From Leishmania martiniquensis (Eukaryota; Euglenozoa; Kinetoplastea; Trypanosomatida; Trypanosomatidae), in assembly GCF_017916325.1 (NCBI RefSeq), contig NC_090149.1:470001-534000 (forward strand): a DNA stretch of 64,000 nt, written 5' to 3'. The translations under genes and the position numbers were made by a program. Below the pieces are notes generated by a model. The model searched no databases, was not told where the DNA came from, and saw nothing but the letters and a program-made list of their open reading frames with translations. Position 1 is the stretch's first letter. Each line of letters opens with the position of its first letter. Positions 1-13,524 of this stretch are shown in pieces.

Positions 1-3000
1 TGGAGGAGCGGGGCGCCGAGGCGGACGCTGCGAAGGAGGACAACGAGGCCCTGCGCAGCCAGCTGGAGGAGGCGGCCGCGGAGAAGGAGCGCCTGCAGGG
101 CGAGCTGGAGGAGCGGGGCGCCGAGGCGGACGCTGCGAAGGAGGACAGCGAGGCCCTGCGCAGCCAGCTGGAGGAGGCGGCCGCGGAGAAGGAGCGCCTG
201 CAGGGCGAGCTGGAGGAGCGGGGCGCCGAGGCGGACGCTGCGAAGGAGGACAACGAGGCCCTGCGCAGCCAGCTGGAGGAGGCGGCCGCGGAGAAGGAGC
301 GCCTGCAGGGCGAGCTGGAGGAGCGGGGCGCCGAGGCGGACGCTGCGAAGGAGGACAACGAGGCCCTGCGCAGCCAGCTGGAGGAGGCGGCCGCGGAGAA
401 GGAGCGCCTGCAGGGCGAGCTGGAGGAGCGGGGCGCCGAGGCGGACGCTGCGAAGGAGGACAACGAGGCCCTGCGCAGCCAGCTGGAGGAGGCGGCCGCG
501 GAGAAGGAGCGCCTGCAGGGCGAGCTGGAGGAGCGGGGCGCCGAGGCGGACGCTGCGAAGGAGGACAACGAGGCCCTGCGCAGCCAGCTGGAGGAGGCGG
601 CCGCGGAGAAGGAGCGCCTGCAGGGCGAGCTGGAGGAGCGGGGCGCCGAGGCGGACGCTGCGAAGGAGGACAACGAGGCCTTGCGCAGCCAGCTGGAGGA
701 GGCGGCCGCGGAGAAGGAGCGCCTGCAGGGCGAGCTGGAGGAGCGGGGCGCCGAGGCGGACGCTGCGAAGGAGGACAACGAGGCCCTGCGCAGCCAGCTG
801 GAGGAGGCGGCCGCGGAGAAGGAGCGCCTGCAGGGCGAGCTGGAGGAGCGGGGCGCCGAGGCGGACGCTGCGAAGGAGGACAGCGAGGCCCTGCGCAGCC
901 AGCTGGAGGAGGCGGCCGCGGAGAAGGAGCGCCTGCAGGGCGAGCTGGAGGAGCGGGGCGCCGAGGCGGACGCTGCGAAGGAGGACAACGAGGCCCTGCG
1001 CAGCCAGCTGGAGGAGGCGGCCGCGGAGAAGGAGCGCCTGCAGGGCGAGCTGGAGGAGCGGGGCGCCGAGGCGGACGCTGCGAAGGAGGACAACGAGGCC
1101 CTGCGCAGCCAGCTGGAGGAGGCGGCCGCGGAGAAGGAGCGCCTGCAGGGCGAGCTGGAGGAGCGGGGCGCCGAGGCGGACGCTGCGAAGGAGGACAACG
1201 AGGCCCTGCGCAGCCAGCTGGAGGAGGCGGCCGCGGAGAAGGAGCGCCTGCAGGGCGAGCTGGAGGAGCGGGGCGCCGAGGCGGACGCTGCGAAGGAGGA
1301 CAACGAGGCCCTGCGCAGCCAGCTGGAGGAGGCGGCCGCGGAGAAGGAGCGCCTGCAGGGCGAGCTGGAGGAGCGGGGCGCCGAGGCGGACGCTGCGAAG
1401 GAGGACAACGAGGCCTTGCGCAGCCAGCTGGAGGAGGCGGCCGCGGAGAAGGAGCGCCTGCAGGGCGAGCTGGAGGAGCGGGGCGCCGAGGCGGACGCTG
1501 CGAAGGAGGACAACGAGGCCCTGCGCAGCCAGCTGGAGGAGGCGGCCGCGGAGAAGGAGCGCCTGCAGGGCGAGCTGGAGGAGCGGGGCGCCGAGGCGGA
1601 CGCTGCGAAGGAGGACAACGAGGCCCTGCGCAGCCAGCTGGAGGAGGCGGCCGCGGAGAAGGAGCGCCTGCAGGGCGAGCTGGAGGAGCGGGGCGCCGAG
1701 GCGGACGCTGCGAAGGAGGACAACGAGGCCTTGCGCAGCCAGCTGGAGGAGGCGGCCGCGGAGAAGGAGCGCCTGCAGGGCGAGCTGGAGGAGCGGGGCG
1801 CCGAGGCGGACGCTGCGAAGGAGGACAACGAGGCCCTGCGCAGCCAGCTGGAGGAGGCGGCCGCGGAGAAGGAGCGCCTGCAGGGCGAGCTGGAGGAGCG
1901 GGGCGCCGAGGCGGACGCTGCGAAGGAGGACAACGAGGCCCTGCGCAGCCAGCTGGAGGAGGCGGCCGCGGAGAAGGAGCGCCTGCAGGGCGAGCTGGAG
2001 GAGCGGGGCGCCGAGGCGGACGCTGCGAAGGAGGACAACGAGGCCCTGCGCAGCCAGCTGGAGGAGGCGGCCGCGGAGAAGGAGCGCCTGCAGGGCGAGC
2101 TGGAGGAGCGGGGCGCCGAGGCGGACGCTGCGAAGGAGGACAACGAGGCCCTGCGCAGCCAGCTGGAGGAGGCGGCCGCGGAGAAGGAGCGCCTGCAGGG
2201 CGAGCTGGAGGAGCGGGGCGCCGAGGCGGACGCTGCGAAGGAGGACAACGAGGCCTTGCGCAGCCAGCTGGAGGAGGCGGCCGCGGAGAAGGAGCGCCTG
2301 CAGGGCGAGCTGGAGGAGCGGGGCGCCGAGGCGGACGCTGCGAAGGAGGACAACGAGGCCCTGCGCAGCCAGCTGGAGGAGGCGGCCGCGGAGAAGGAGC
2401 GCCTGCAGGGCGAGCTGGAGGAGCGGGGCGCCGAGGCGGACGCTGCGAAGGAGGACAACGAGGCCCTGCGCAGCCAGCTGGAGGAGGCGGCCGCGGAGAA
2501 GGAGCGCCTGCAGGGCGAGCTGGAGGAGCGGGGCGCCGAGGCGGACGCTGCGAAGGAGGACAACGAGGCCCTGCGCAGCCAGCTGGAGGAGGCGGCCGCG
2601 GAGAAGGAGCGCCTGCAGGGCGAGCTGGAGGAGCGGGGCGCCGAGGCGGACGCTGCGAAGGAGGACAACGAGGCCCTGCGCAGCCAGCTGGAGGAGGCGG
2701 CCGCGGAGAAGGAGCGCCTGCAGGGCGAGCTGGAGGAGCGGGGCGCCGAGGCGGACGCTGCGAAGGAGGACAACGAGGCCCTGCGCAGCCAGCTGGAGGA
2801 GGCGGCCGCGGAGAAGGAGCGCCTGCAGGGCGAGCTGGAGGAGCGGGGCGCCGAGGCGGACGCTGCGAAGGAGGACAACGAGGCCCTGCGCAGCCAGCTG
2901 GAGGAGGCGGCCGCGGAGAAGGAGCGCCTGCAGGGCGAGCTGGAGGAGCGGGGCGCCGAGGCGGACGCTGCGAAGGAGGACAACGAGGCCCTGCGCAGCC

Positions 3001-6000
3001 AGCTGGAGGAGGCGGCCGCGGAGAAGGAGCGCCTGCAGGGCGAGCTGGAGGAGCGGGGCGCCGAGGCGGACGCTGCGAAGGAGGACAACGAGGCCCTGCG
3101 CAGCCAGCTGGAGGAGGCGGCCGCGGAGAAGGAGCGCCTGCAGGGCGAGCTGGAGGAGCGGGGCGCCGAGGCGGACGCTGCGAAGGAGGACAACGAGGCC
3201 CTGCGCAGCCAGCTGGAGGAGGCGGCCGCGGAGAAGGAGCGCCTGCAGGGCGAGCTGGAGGAGCGGGGCGCCGAGGCGGACGCTGCGAAGGAGGACAACG
3301 AGGCCCTGCGCAGCCAGCTGGAGGAGGCGGCCGCGGAGAAGGAGCGCCTGCAGGGCGAGCTGGAGGAGCGGGGCGCCGAGGCGGACGCTGCGAAGGAGGA
3401 CAACGAGGCCCTGCGCAGCCAGCTGGAGGAGGCGGCCGCGGAGAAGGAGCGCCTGCAGGGCGAGCTGGAGGAGCGGGGCGCCGAGGCGGACGCTGCGAAG
3501 GAGGACAACGAGGCCCTGCGCAGCCAGCTGGAGGAGGCGGCCGCGGAGAAGGAGCGCCTGCAGGGCGAGCTGGAGGAGCGGGGCGCCGAGGCGGACGCTG
3601 CGAAGGAGGACAACGAGGCCCTGCGCAGCCAGCTGGAGGAGGCGGCCGCGGAGAAGGAGCGCCTGCAGGGCGAGCTGGAGGAGCGGGGCGCCGAGGCGGA
3701 CGCTGCGAAGGAGGACAACGAGGCCCTGCGCAGCCAGCTGGAGGAGGCGGCCGCGGAGAAGGAGCGCCTGCAGGGCGAGCTGGAGGAGCGGGGCGCCGAG
3801 GCGGACGCTGCGAAGGAGGACAACGAGGCCCTGCGCAGCCAGCTGGAGGAGGCGGCCGCGGAGAAGGAGCGCCTGCAGGGCGAGCTGGAGGAGCGGGGCG
3901 CCGAGGCGGACGCTGCGAAGGAGGACAACGAGGCCCTGCGCAGCCAGCTGGAGGAGGCGGCCGCGGAGAAGGAGCGCCTGCAGGGCGAGCTGGAGGAGCG
4001 GGGCGCCGAGGCGGACGCTGCGAAGGAGGACAACGAGGCCCTGCGCAGCCAGCTGGAGGAGGCGGCCGCGGAGAAGGAGCGCCTGCAGGGCGAGCTGGAG
4101 GAGCGGGGCGCCGAGGCGGACGCTGCGAAGGAGGACAACGAGGCCCTGCGCAGCCAGCTGGAGGAGGCGGCCGCGGAGAAGGAGCGCCTGCAGGGCGAGC
4201 TGGAGGAGCGGGGCGCCGAGGCGGACGCTGCGAAGGAGGACAACGAGGCCCTGCGCAGCCAGCTGGAGGAGGCGGCCGCGGAGAAGGAGCGCCTGCAGGG
4301 CGAGCTGGAGGAGCGGGGCGCCGAGGCGGACGCTGCGAAGGAGGACAACGAGGCCCTGCGCAGCCAGCTGGAGGAGGCGGCCGCGGAGAAGGAGCGCCTG
4401 CAGGGCGAGCTGGAGGAGCGGGGCGCCGAGGCGGACGCTGCGAAGGAGGACAACGAGGCCCTGCGCAGCCAGCTGGAGGAGGCGGCCGCGGAGAAGGAGC
4501 GCCTGCAGGGCGAGCTGGAGGAGCGGGGCGCCGAGGCGGACGCTGCGAAGGAGGACAACGAGGCCCTGCGCAGCCAGCTGGAGGAGGCGGCCGCGGAGAA
4601 GGAGCGCCTGCAGGGCGAGCTGGAGGAGCGGGGCGCCGAGGCGGACGCTGCGAAGGAGGACAACGAGGCCCTGCGCAGCCAGCTGGAGGAGGCGGCCGCG
4701 GAGAAGGAGCGCCTGCAGGGCGAGCTGGAGGAGCGGGGCGCCGAGGCGGACGCTGCGAAGGAGGACAACGAGGCCCTGCGCAGCCAGCTGGAGGAGGCGG
4801 CCGCGGAGAAGGAGCGCCTGCAGGGCGAGCTGGAGGAGCGGGGCGCCGAGGCGGACGCTGCGAAGGAGGACAACGAGGCCCTGCGCAGCCAGCTGGAGGA
4901 GGCGGCCGCGGAGAAGGAGCGCCTGCAGGGCGAGCTGGAGGAGCGGGGCGCCGAGGCGGACGCTGCGAAGGAGGACAACGAGGCCCTGCGCAGCCAGCTG
5001 GAGGAGGCGGCCGCGGAGAAGGAGCGCCTGCAGGGCGAGCTGGAGGAGCGGGGCGCCGAGGCGGACGCTGCGAAGGAGGACAACGAGGCCCTGCGCAGCC
5101 AGCTGGAGGAGGCGGCCGCGGAGAAGGAGCGCCTGCAGGGCGAGCTGGAGGAGCGGGGCGCCGAGGCGGACGCTGCGAAGGAGGACAACGAGGCCCTGCG
5201 CAGCCAGCTGGAGGAGGCGGCCGCGGAGAAGGAGCGCCTGCAGGGCGAGCTGGAGGAGCGGGGCGCCGAGGCGGACGCTGCGAAGGAGGACAACGAGGCC
5301 CTGCGCAGCCAGCTGGAGGAGGCGGCCGCGGAGAAGGAGCGCCTGCAGGGCGAGCTGGAGGAGCGGGGCGCCGAGGCGGACGCTGCGAAGGAGGACAACG
5401 AGGCCCTGCGCAGCCAGCTGGAGGAGGCGGCCGCGGAGAAGGAGCGCCTGCAGGGCGAGCTGGAGGAGCGGGGCGCCGAGGCGGACGCTGCGAAGGAGGA
5501 CAACGAGGCCCTGCGCAGCCAGCTGGAGGAGGCGGCCGCGGAGAAGGAGCGCCTGCAGGGCGAGCTGGAGGAGCGGGGCGCCGAGGCGGACGCTGCGAAG
5601 GAGGACAACGAGGCCCTGCGCAGCCAGCTGGAGGAGGCGGCCGCGGAGAAGGAGCGCCTGCAGGGCGAGCTGGAGGAGCGGGGCGCCGAGGCGGACGCTG
5701 CGAAGGAGGACAACGAGGCCCTGCGCAGCCAGCTGGAGGAGGCGGCCGCGGAGAAGGAGCGCCTGCAGGGCGAGCTGGAGGAGCGGGGCGCCGAGGCGGA
5801 CGCTGCGAAGGAGGACAACGAGGCCCTGCGCAGCCAGCTGGAGGAGGCGGCCGCGGAGAAGGAGCGCCTGCAGGGCGAGCTGGAGGAGCGGGGCGCCGAG
5901 GCGGACGCTGCGAAGGAGGACAACGAGGCCCTGCGCAGCCAGCTGGAGGAGGCGGCCGCGGAGAAGGAGCGCCTGCAGGGCGAGCTGGAGGAGCGGGGCG

Positions 6001-9000
6001 CCGAGGCGGACGCTGCGAAGGAGGACAACGAGGCCCTGCGCAGCCAGCTGGAGGAGGCGGCCGCGGAGAAGGAGCGCCTGCAGGGCGAGCTGGAGGAGCG
6101 GGGCGCCGAGGCGGACGCTGCGAAGGAGGACAACGAGGCCCTGCGCAGCCAGCTGGAGGAGGCGGCCGCGGAGAAGGAGCGCCTGCAGGGCGAGCTGGAG
6201 GAGCGGGGCGCCGAGGCGGACGCTGCGAAGGAGGACAACGAGGCCCTGCGCAGCCAGCTGGAGGAGGCGGCCGCGGAGAAGGAGCGCCTGCAGGGCGAGC
6301 TGGAGGAGCGGGGCGCCGAGGCGGACGCTGCGAAGGAGGACAACGAGGCCCTGCGCAGCCAGCTGGAGGAGGCGGCCGCGGAGAAGGAGCGCCTGCAGGG
6401 CGAGCTGGAGGAGCGGGGCGCCGAGGCGGACGCTGCGAAGGAGGACAACGAGGCCCTGCGCAGCCAGCTGGAGGAGGCGGCCGCGGAGAAGGAGCGCCTG
6501 CAGGGCGAGCTGGAGGAGCGGGGCGCCGAGGCGGACGCTGCGAAGGAGGACAACGAGGCCCTGCGCAGCCAGCTGGAGGAGGCGGCCGCGGAGAAGGAGC
6601 GCCTGCAGGGCGAGCTGGAGGAGCGGGGCGCCGAGGCGGACGCTGCGAAGGAGGACAACGAGGCCCTGCGCAGCCAGCTGGAGGAGGCGGCCGCGGAGAA
6701 GGAGCGCCTGCAGGGCGAGCTGGAGGAGCGGGGCGCCGAGGCGGACGCTGCGAAGGAGGACAACGAGGCCCTGCGCAGCCAGCTGGAGGAGGCGGCCGCG
6801 GAGAAGGAGCGCCTGCAGGGCGAGCTGGAGGAGCGGGGCGCCGAGGCGGACGCTGCGAAGGAGGACAACGAGGCCCTGCGCAGCCAGCTGGAGGAGGCGG
6901 CCGCGGAGAAGGAGCGCCTGCAGGGCGAGCTGGAGGAGCGGGGCGCCGAGGCGGACGCTGCGAAGGAGGACAACGAGGCCCTGCGCAGCCAGCTGGAGGA
7001 GGCGGCCGCGGAGAAGGAGCGCCTGCAGGGCGAGCTGGAGGAGCGGGGCGCCGAGGCGGACGCTGCGAAGGAGGACAACGAGGCCCTGCGCAGCCAGCTG
7101 GAGGAGGCGGCCGCGGAGAAGGAGCGCCTGCAGGGCGAGCTGGAGGAGCGGGGCGCCGAGGCGGACGCTGCGAAGGAGGACAACGAGGCCCTGCGCAGCC
7201 AGCTGGAGGAGGCGGCCGCGGAGAAGGAGCGCCTGCAGGGCGAGCTGGAGGAGCGGGGCGCCGAGGCGGACGCTGCGAAGGAGGACAACGAGGCCCTGCG
7301 CAGCCAGCTGGAGGAGGCGGCCGCGGAGAAGGAGCGCCTGCAGGGCGAGCTGGAGGAGCGGGGCGCCGAGGCGGACGCTGCGAAGGAGGACAACGAGGCC
7401 CTGCGCAGCCAGCTGGAGGAGGCGGCCGCGGAGAAGGAGCGCCTGCAGGGCGAGCTGGAGGAGCGGGGCGCCGAGGCGGACGCTGCGAAGGAGGACAACG
7501 AGGCCCTGCGCAGCCAGCTGGAGGAGGCGGCCGCGGAGAAGGAGCGCCTGCAGGGCGAGCTGGAGGAGCGGGGCGCCGAGGCGGACGCTGCGAAGGAGGA
7601 CAACGAGGCCCTGCGCAGCCAGCTGGAGGAGGCGGCCGCGGAGAAGGAGCGCCTGCAGGGCGAGCTGGAGGAGCGGGGCGCCGAGGCGGACGCTGCGAAG
7701 GAGGACAACGAGGCCCTGCGCAGCCAGCTGGAGGAGGCGGCCGCGGAGAAGGAGCGCCTGCAGGGCGAGCTGGAGGAGCGGGGCGCCGAGGCGGACGCTG
7801 CGAAGGAGGACAACGAGGCCCTGCGCAGCCAGCTGGAGGAGGCGGCCGCGGAGAAGGAGCGCCTGCAGGGCGAGCTGGAGGAGCGGGGCGCCGAGGCGGA
7901 CGCTGCGAAGGAGGACAACGAGGCCCTGCGCAGCCAGCTGGAGGAGGCGGCCGCGGAGAAGGAGCGCCTGCAGGGCGAGCTGGAGGAGCGGGGCGCCGAG
8001 GCGGACGCTGCGAAGGAGGACAACGAGGCCCTGCGCAGCCAGCTGGAGGAGGCGGCCGCGGAGAAGGAGCGCCTGCAGGGCGAGCTGGAGGAGCGGGGCG
8101 CCGAGGCGGACGCTGCGAAGGAGGACAACGAGGCCCTGCGCAGCCAGCTGGAGGAGGCGGCCGCGGAGAAGGAGCGCCTGCAGGGCGAGCTGGAGGAGCG
8201 GGGCGCCGAGGCGGACGCTGCGAAGGAGGACAACGAGGCCCTGCGCAGCCAGCTGGAGGAGGCGGCCGCGGAGAAGGAGCGCCTGCAGGGCGAGCTGGAG
8301 GAGCGGGGCGCCGAGGCGGACGCTGCGAAGGAGGACAACGAGGCCCTGCGCAGCCAGCTGGAGGAGGCGGCCGCGGAGAAGGAGCGCCTGCAGGGCGAGC
8401 TGGAGGAGCGGGGCGCCGAGGCGGACGCTGCGAAGGAGGACAACGAGGCCCTGCGCAGCCAGCTGGAGGAGGCGGCCGCGGAGAAGGAGCGCCTGCAGGG
8501 CGAGCTGGAGGAGCGGGGCGCCGAGGCGGACGCTGCGAAGGAGGACAACGAGGCCCTGCGCAGCCAGCTGGAGGAGGCGGCCGCGGAGAAGGAGCGCCTG
8601 CAGGGCGAGCTGGAGGAGCGGGGCGCCGAGGCGGACGCTGCGAAGGAGGACAACGAGGCCCTGCGCAGCCAGCTGGAGGAGGCGGCCGCGGAGAAGGAGC
8701 GCCTGCAGGGCGAGCTGGAGGAGCGGGGCGCCGAGGCGGACGCTGCGAAGGAGGACAACGAGGCCCTGCGCAGCCAGCTGGAGGAGGCGGCCGCGGAGAA
8801 GGAGCGCCTGCAGGGCGAGCTGGAGGAGCGGGGCGCCGAGGCGGACGCTGCGAAGGAGGACAACGAGGCCTTGCGCAGCCAGCTGGAGGAGGCGGCCGCG
8901 GAGAAGGAGCGCCTGCAGGGCGAGCTGGAGGAGCGGGGCGCCGAGGCGGACGCTGCGAAGGAGGACAACGAGGCCCTGCGCAGCCAGCTGGAGGAGGCGG

Positions 9001-12000
9001 CCGCGGAGAAGGAGCGCCTGCAGGGCGAGCTGGAGGAGCGGGGCGCCGAGGCGGACGCTGCGAAGGAGGACAACGAGGCCCTGCGCAGCCAGCTGGAGGA
9101 GGCGGCCGCGGAGAAGGAGCGCCTGCAGGGCGAGCTGGAGGAGCGGGGCGCCGAGGCGGACGCTGCGAAGGAGGACAACGAGGCCCTGCGCAGCCAGCTG
9201 GAGGAGGCGGCCGCGGAGAAGGAGCGCCTGCAGGGCGAGCTGGAGGAGCGGGGCGCCGAGGCGGACGCTGCGAAGGAGGACAACGAGGCCCTGCGCAGCC
9301 AGCTGGAGGAGGCGGCCGCGGAGAAGGAGCGCCTGCAGGGCGAGCTGGAGGAGCGGGGCGCCGAGGCGGACGCTGCGAAGGAGGACAACGAGGCCCTGCG
9401 CAGCCAGCTGGAGGAGGCGGCCGCGGAGAAGGAGCGCCTGCAGGGCGAGCTGGAGGAGCGGGGCGCCGAGGCGGACGCTGCGAAGGAGGACAACGAGGCC
9501 CTGCGCAGCCAGCTGGAGGAGGCGGCCGCGGAGAAGGAGCGCCTGCAGGGCGAGCTGGAGGAGCGGGGCGCCGAGGCGGACGCTGCGAAGGAGGACAACG
9601 AGGCCCTGCGCAGCCAGCTGGAGGAGGCGGCCGCGGAGAAGGAGCGCCTGCAGGGCGAGCTGGAGGAGCGGGGCGCCGAGGCGGACGCTGCGAAGGAGGA
9701 CAACGAGGCCCTGCGCAGCCAGCTGGAGGAGGCGGCCGCGGAGAAGGAGCGCCTGCAGGGCGAGCTGGAGGAGCGGGGCGCCGAGGCGGACGCTGCGAAG
9801 GAGGACAACGAGGCCCTGCGCAGCCAGCTGGAGGAGGCGGCCGCGGAGAAGGAGCGCCTGCAGGGCGAGCTGGAGGAGCGGGGCGCCGAGGCGGACGCTG
9901 CGAAGGAGGACAACGAGGCCCTGCGCAGCCAGCTGGAGGAGGCGGCCGCGGAGAAGGAGCGCCTGCAGGGCGAGCTGGAGGAGCGGGGCGCCGAGGCGGA
10001 CGCTGCGAAGGAGGACAACGAGGCCCTGCGCAGCCAGCTGGAGGAGGCGGCCGCGGAGAAGGAGCGCCTGCAGGGCGAGCTGGAGGAGCGGGGCGCCGAG
10101 GCGGACGCTGCGAAGGAGGACAACGAGGCCCTGCGCAGCCAGCTGGAGGAGGCGGCCGCGGAGAAGGAGCGCCTGCAGGGCGAGCTGGAGGAGCGGGGCG
10201 CCGAGGCGGACGCTGCGAAGGAGGACAACGAGGCCCTGCGCAGCCAGCTGGAGGAGGCGGCCGCGGAGAAGGAGCGCCTGCAGGGCGAGCTGGAGGAGCG
10301 GGGCGCCGAGGCGGACGCTGCGAAGGAGGACAACGAGGCCCTGCGCAGCCAGCTGGAGGAGGCGGCCGCGGAGAAGGAGCGCCTGCAGGGCGAGCTGGAG
10401 GAGCGGGGCGCCGAGGCGGACGCTGCGAAGGAGGACAACGAGGCCCTGCGCAGCCAGCTGGAGGAGGCGGCCGCGGAGAAGGAGCGCCTGCAGGGCGAGC
10501 TGGAGGAGCGGGGCGCCGAGGCGGACGCTGCGAAGGAGGACAACGAGGCCCTGCGCAGCCAGCTGGAGGAGGCGGCCGCGGAGAAGGAGCGCCTGCAGGG
10601 CGAGCTGGAGGAGCGGGGCGCCGAGGCGGACGCTGCGAAGGAGGACAACGAGGCCCTGCGCAGCCAGCTGGAGGAGGCGGCCGCGGAGAAGGAGCGCCTG
10701 CAGGGCGAGCTGGAGGAGCGGGGCGCCGAGGCGGACGCTGCGAAGGAGGACAACGAGGCCCTGCGCAGCCAGCTGGAGGAGGCGGCCGCGGAGAAGGAGC
10801 GCCTGCAGGGCGAGCTGGAGGAGCGGGGCGCCGAGGCGGACGCTGCGAAGGAGGACAACGAGGCCCTGCGCAGCCAGCTGGAGGAGGCGGCCGCGGAGAA
10901 GGAGCGCCTGCAGGGCGAGCTGGAGGAGCGGGGCGCCGAGGCGGACGCTGCGAAGGAGGACAACGAGGCCCTGCGCAGCCAGCTGGAGGAGGCGGCCGCG
11001 GAGAAGGAGCGCCTGCAGGGCGAGCTGGAGGAGCGGGGCGCCGAGGCGGACGCTGCGAAGGAGGACAACGAGGCCCTGCGCAGCCAGCTGGAGGAGGCGG
11101 CCGCGGAGAAGGAGCGCCTGCAGGGCGAGCTGGAGGAGCGGGGCGCCGAGGCGGACGCTGCGAAGGAGGACAACGAGGCCCTGCGCAGCCAGCTGGAGGA
11201 GGCGGCCGCGGAGAAGGAGCGCCTGCAGGGCGAGCTGGAGGAGCGGGGCGCCGAGGCGGACGCTGCGAAGGAGGACAACGAGGCCCTGCGCAGCCAGCTG
11301 GAGGAGGCGGCCGCGGAGAAGGAGCGCCTGCAGGGCGAGCTGGAGGAGCGGGGCGCCGAGGCGGACGCTGCGAAGGAGGACAACGAGGCCCTGCGCAGCC
11401 AGCTGGAGGAGGCGGCCGCGGAGAAGGAGCGCCTGCAGGGCGAGCTGGAGGAGCGGGGCGCCGAGGCGGACGCTGCGAAGGAGGACAACGAGGCCCTGCG
11501 CAGCCAGCTGGAGGAGGCGGCCGCGGAGAAGGAGCGCCTGCAGGGCGAGCTGGAGGAGCGGGGCGCCGAGGCGGACGCTGCGAAGGAGGACAACGAGGCC
11601 CTGCGCAGCCAGCTGGAGGAGGCGGCCGCGGAGAAGGAGCGCCTGCAGGGCGAGCTGGAGGAGCGGGGCGCCGAGGCGGACGCTGCGAAGGAGGACAACG
11701 AGGCCCTGCGCAGCCAGCTGGAGGAGGCGGCCGCGGAGAAGGAGCGCCTGCAGGGCGAGCTGGAGGAGCGGGGCGCCGAGGCGGACGCTGCGAAGGAGGA
11801 CAACGAGGCCCTGCGCAGCCAGCTGGAGGAGGCGGCCGCGGAGAAGGAGCGCCTGCAGGGCGAGCTGGAGGAGCGGGGCGCCGAGGCGGACGCTGCGAAG
11901 GAGGACAACGAGGCCCTGCGCAGCCAGCTGGAGGAGGCGGCCGCGGAGAAGGAGCGCCTGCAGGGCGAGCTGGAGGAGCGGGGCGCCGAGGCGGACGCTG

Positions 12001-13524
12001 CGAAGGAGGACAACGAGGCCCTGCGCAGCCAGCTGGAGGAGGCGGCCGCGGAGAAGGAGCGCCTGCAGGGCGAGCTGGAGGAGCGGGGCGCCGAGGCGGA
12101 CGCTGCGAAGGAGGACAACGAGGCCCTGCGCAGCCAGCTGGAGGAGGCGGCCGCGGAGAAGGAGCGCCTGCAGGGCGAGCTGGAGGAGCGGGGCGCCGAG
12201 GCGGACGCTGCGAAGGAGGACAACGAGGCCCTGCGCAGCCAGCTGGAGGAGGCGGCCGCGGAGAAGGAGCGCCTGCAGGGCGAGCTGGAGGAGCGGGGCG
12301 CCGAGGCGGACGCTGCGAAGGAGGACAACGAGGCCCTGCGCAGCCAGCTGGAGGAGGCGGCCGCGGAGAAGGAGCGCCTGCAGGGCGAGCTGGAGGAGCG
12401 GGGCGCCGAGGCGGACGCTGCGAAGGAGGACAACGAGGCCCTGCGCAGCCAGCTGGAGGAGGCGGCCGCGGAGAAGGAGCGCCTGCAGGGCGAGCTGGAG
12501 GAGCGGGGCGCCGAGGCGGACGCTGCGAAGGAGGACAACGAGGCCTTGCGCAGCCAGCTGGAGGAGGCGGCCGCGGAGAAGGAGCGCCTGCAGGGCGAGC
12601 TGGAGGAGCGGGGCGCCGAGGCGGACGCTGCGAAGGAGGACAACGAGGCCCTGCGCAGCCAGCTGGAGGAGGCGGCCGCGGAGAAGGAGCGCCTGCAGGG
12701 CGAGCTGGAGGAGCGGGGCGCCGAGGCGGACGCTGCGAAGGAGGACAACGAGGCCCTGCGCAGCCAGCTGGAGGAGGCGGCCGCGGAGAAGGAGCGCCTG
12801 CAGGGCGAGCTGGAGGAGCGGGGCGCCGAGGCGGACGCTGCGAAGGAGGACAACGAGGCCCTGCGCAGCCAGCTGGAGGAGGCGGCCGCGGAGAAGGAGC
12901 GCCTGCAGGGCGAGCTGGAGGAGCGGGGCGCCGAGGCGGACGCTGCGAAGGAGGACAACGAGGCCTTGCGCAGCCAGCTGGAGGAGGCGGCCGCGGAGAA
13001 GGAGCGCCTGCAGGGCGAGCTGGAGGAGCGGGGCGCCGAGGCGGACGCTGCGAAGGAGGACAACGAGGCCCTGCGCAGCCAGCTGGAGGAGGCGGCCGCG
13101 GAGAAGGAGCGCCTGCAGGGCGAGCTGGAGGAGCGGGGCGCCGAGGCGGACGCTGCGAAGGAGGACAGCGAGGCCTTGCGCAGCCAGCTGGAGGAGGCGG
13201 CCGCGGAGAAGGAGCGCCTGCAGGGCGAGCTGGAGGAGCGGGGCGCCGAGGCGGACGCTGCGAAGGAGGACAGCGAGGCCTTGCGCAGCCAGCTGGAGGA
13301 GGCGGCCGCGGAGAAGGAGCGCCTGCAGGGCGAGCTGGAGGAGCGGGGCGCCGAGGCGGACGCTGCGAAGGAGGACAGCGAGGCCTTGCGCAGCCAGCTG
13401 GAGGAGGCGGCCGCGGAGAAGGAGCGCCTGCAGGGCGAGCTGGAGGAGCGGGGCGCCGAGGCGGACGCTGCGAAGGAGGACAACGAGGCCTTGCGCAGCC
13501 AGCTGGAGGAGGCGGCCGCGGAGA
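1..13524 (+). repeat. 105-bp tandem coding repeat (35 aa), 128 full copies plus partial ends
   Basis: Units counted from the CTG at 51 repeat every 105 bp up to 13490; a partial unit precedes them and a 129th breaks off into unique sequence near 13524. The only variants I see are CTG/TTG at the first Leu (TTG at 681, 1416, 1731, 2256, 8871, 12546, 12966, 13176, 13281, 13386, 13491) and AAC/AGC (Asn/Ser) at codon 33 (AGC at 147, 882, 13167, 13272, 13377). Units starting at 2361 through 8766 look identical. There are no spacers between units, so this is a minisatellite-like coding array and not a CRISPR. Confidence 0.98.

Noticed and set aside
681..683. TTG as the start of the repeat gene
   Set aside because: It is a synonymous variant of the CTG codon in every unit, and the frame is open to the window edge.
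1..13524. Regular 105-bp repeat as a CRISPR array
   Set aside because: There are no unique spacers; units are contiguous, in frame and part of one open reading frame in a eukaryotic genome.
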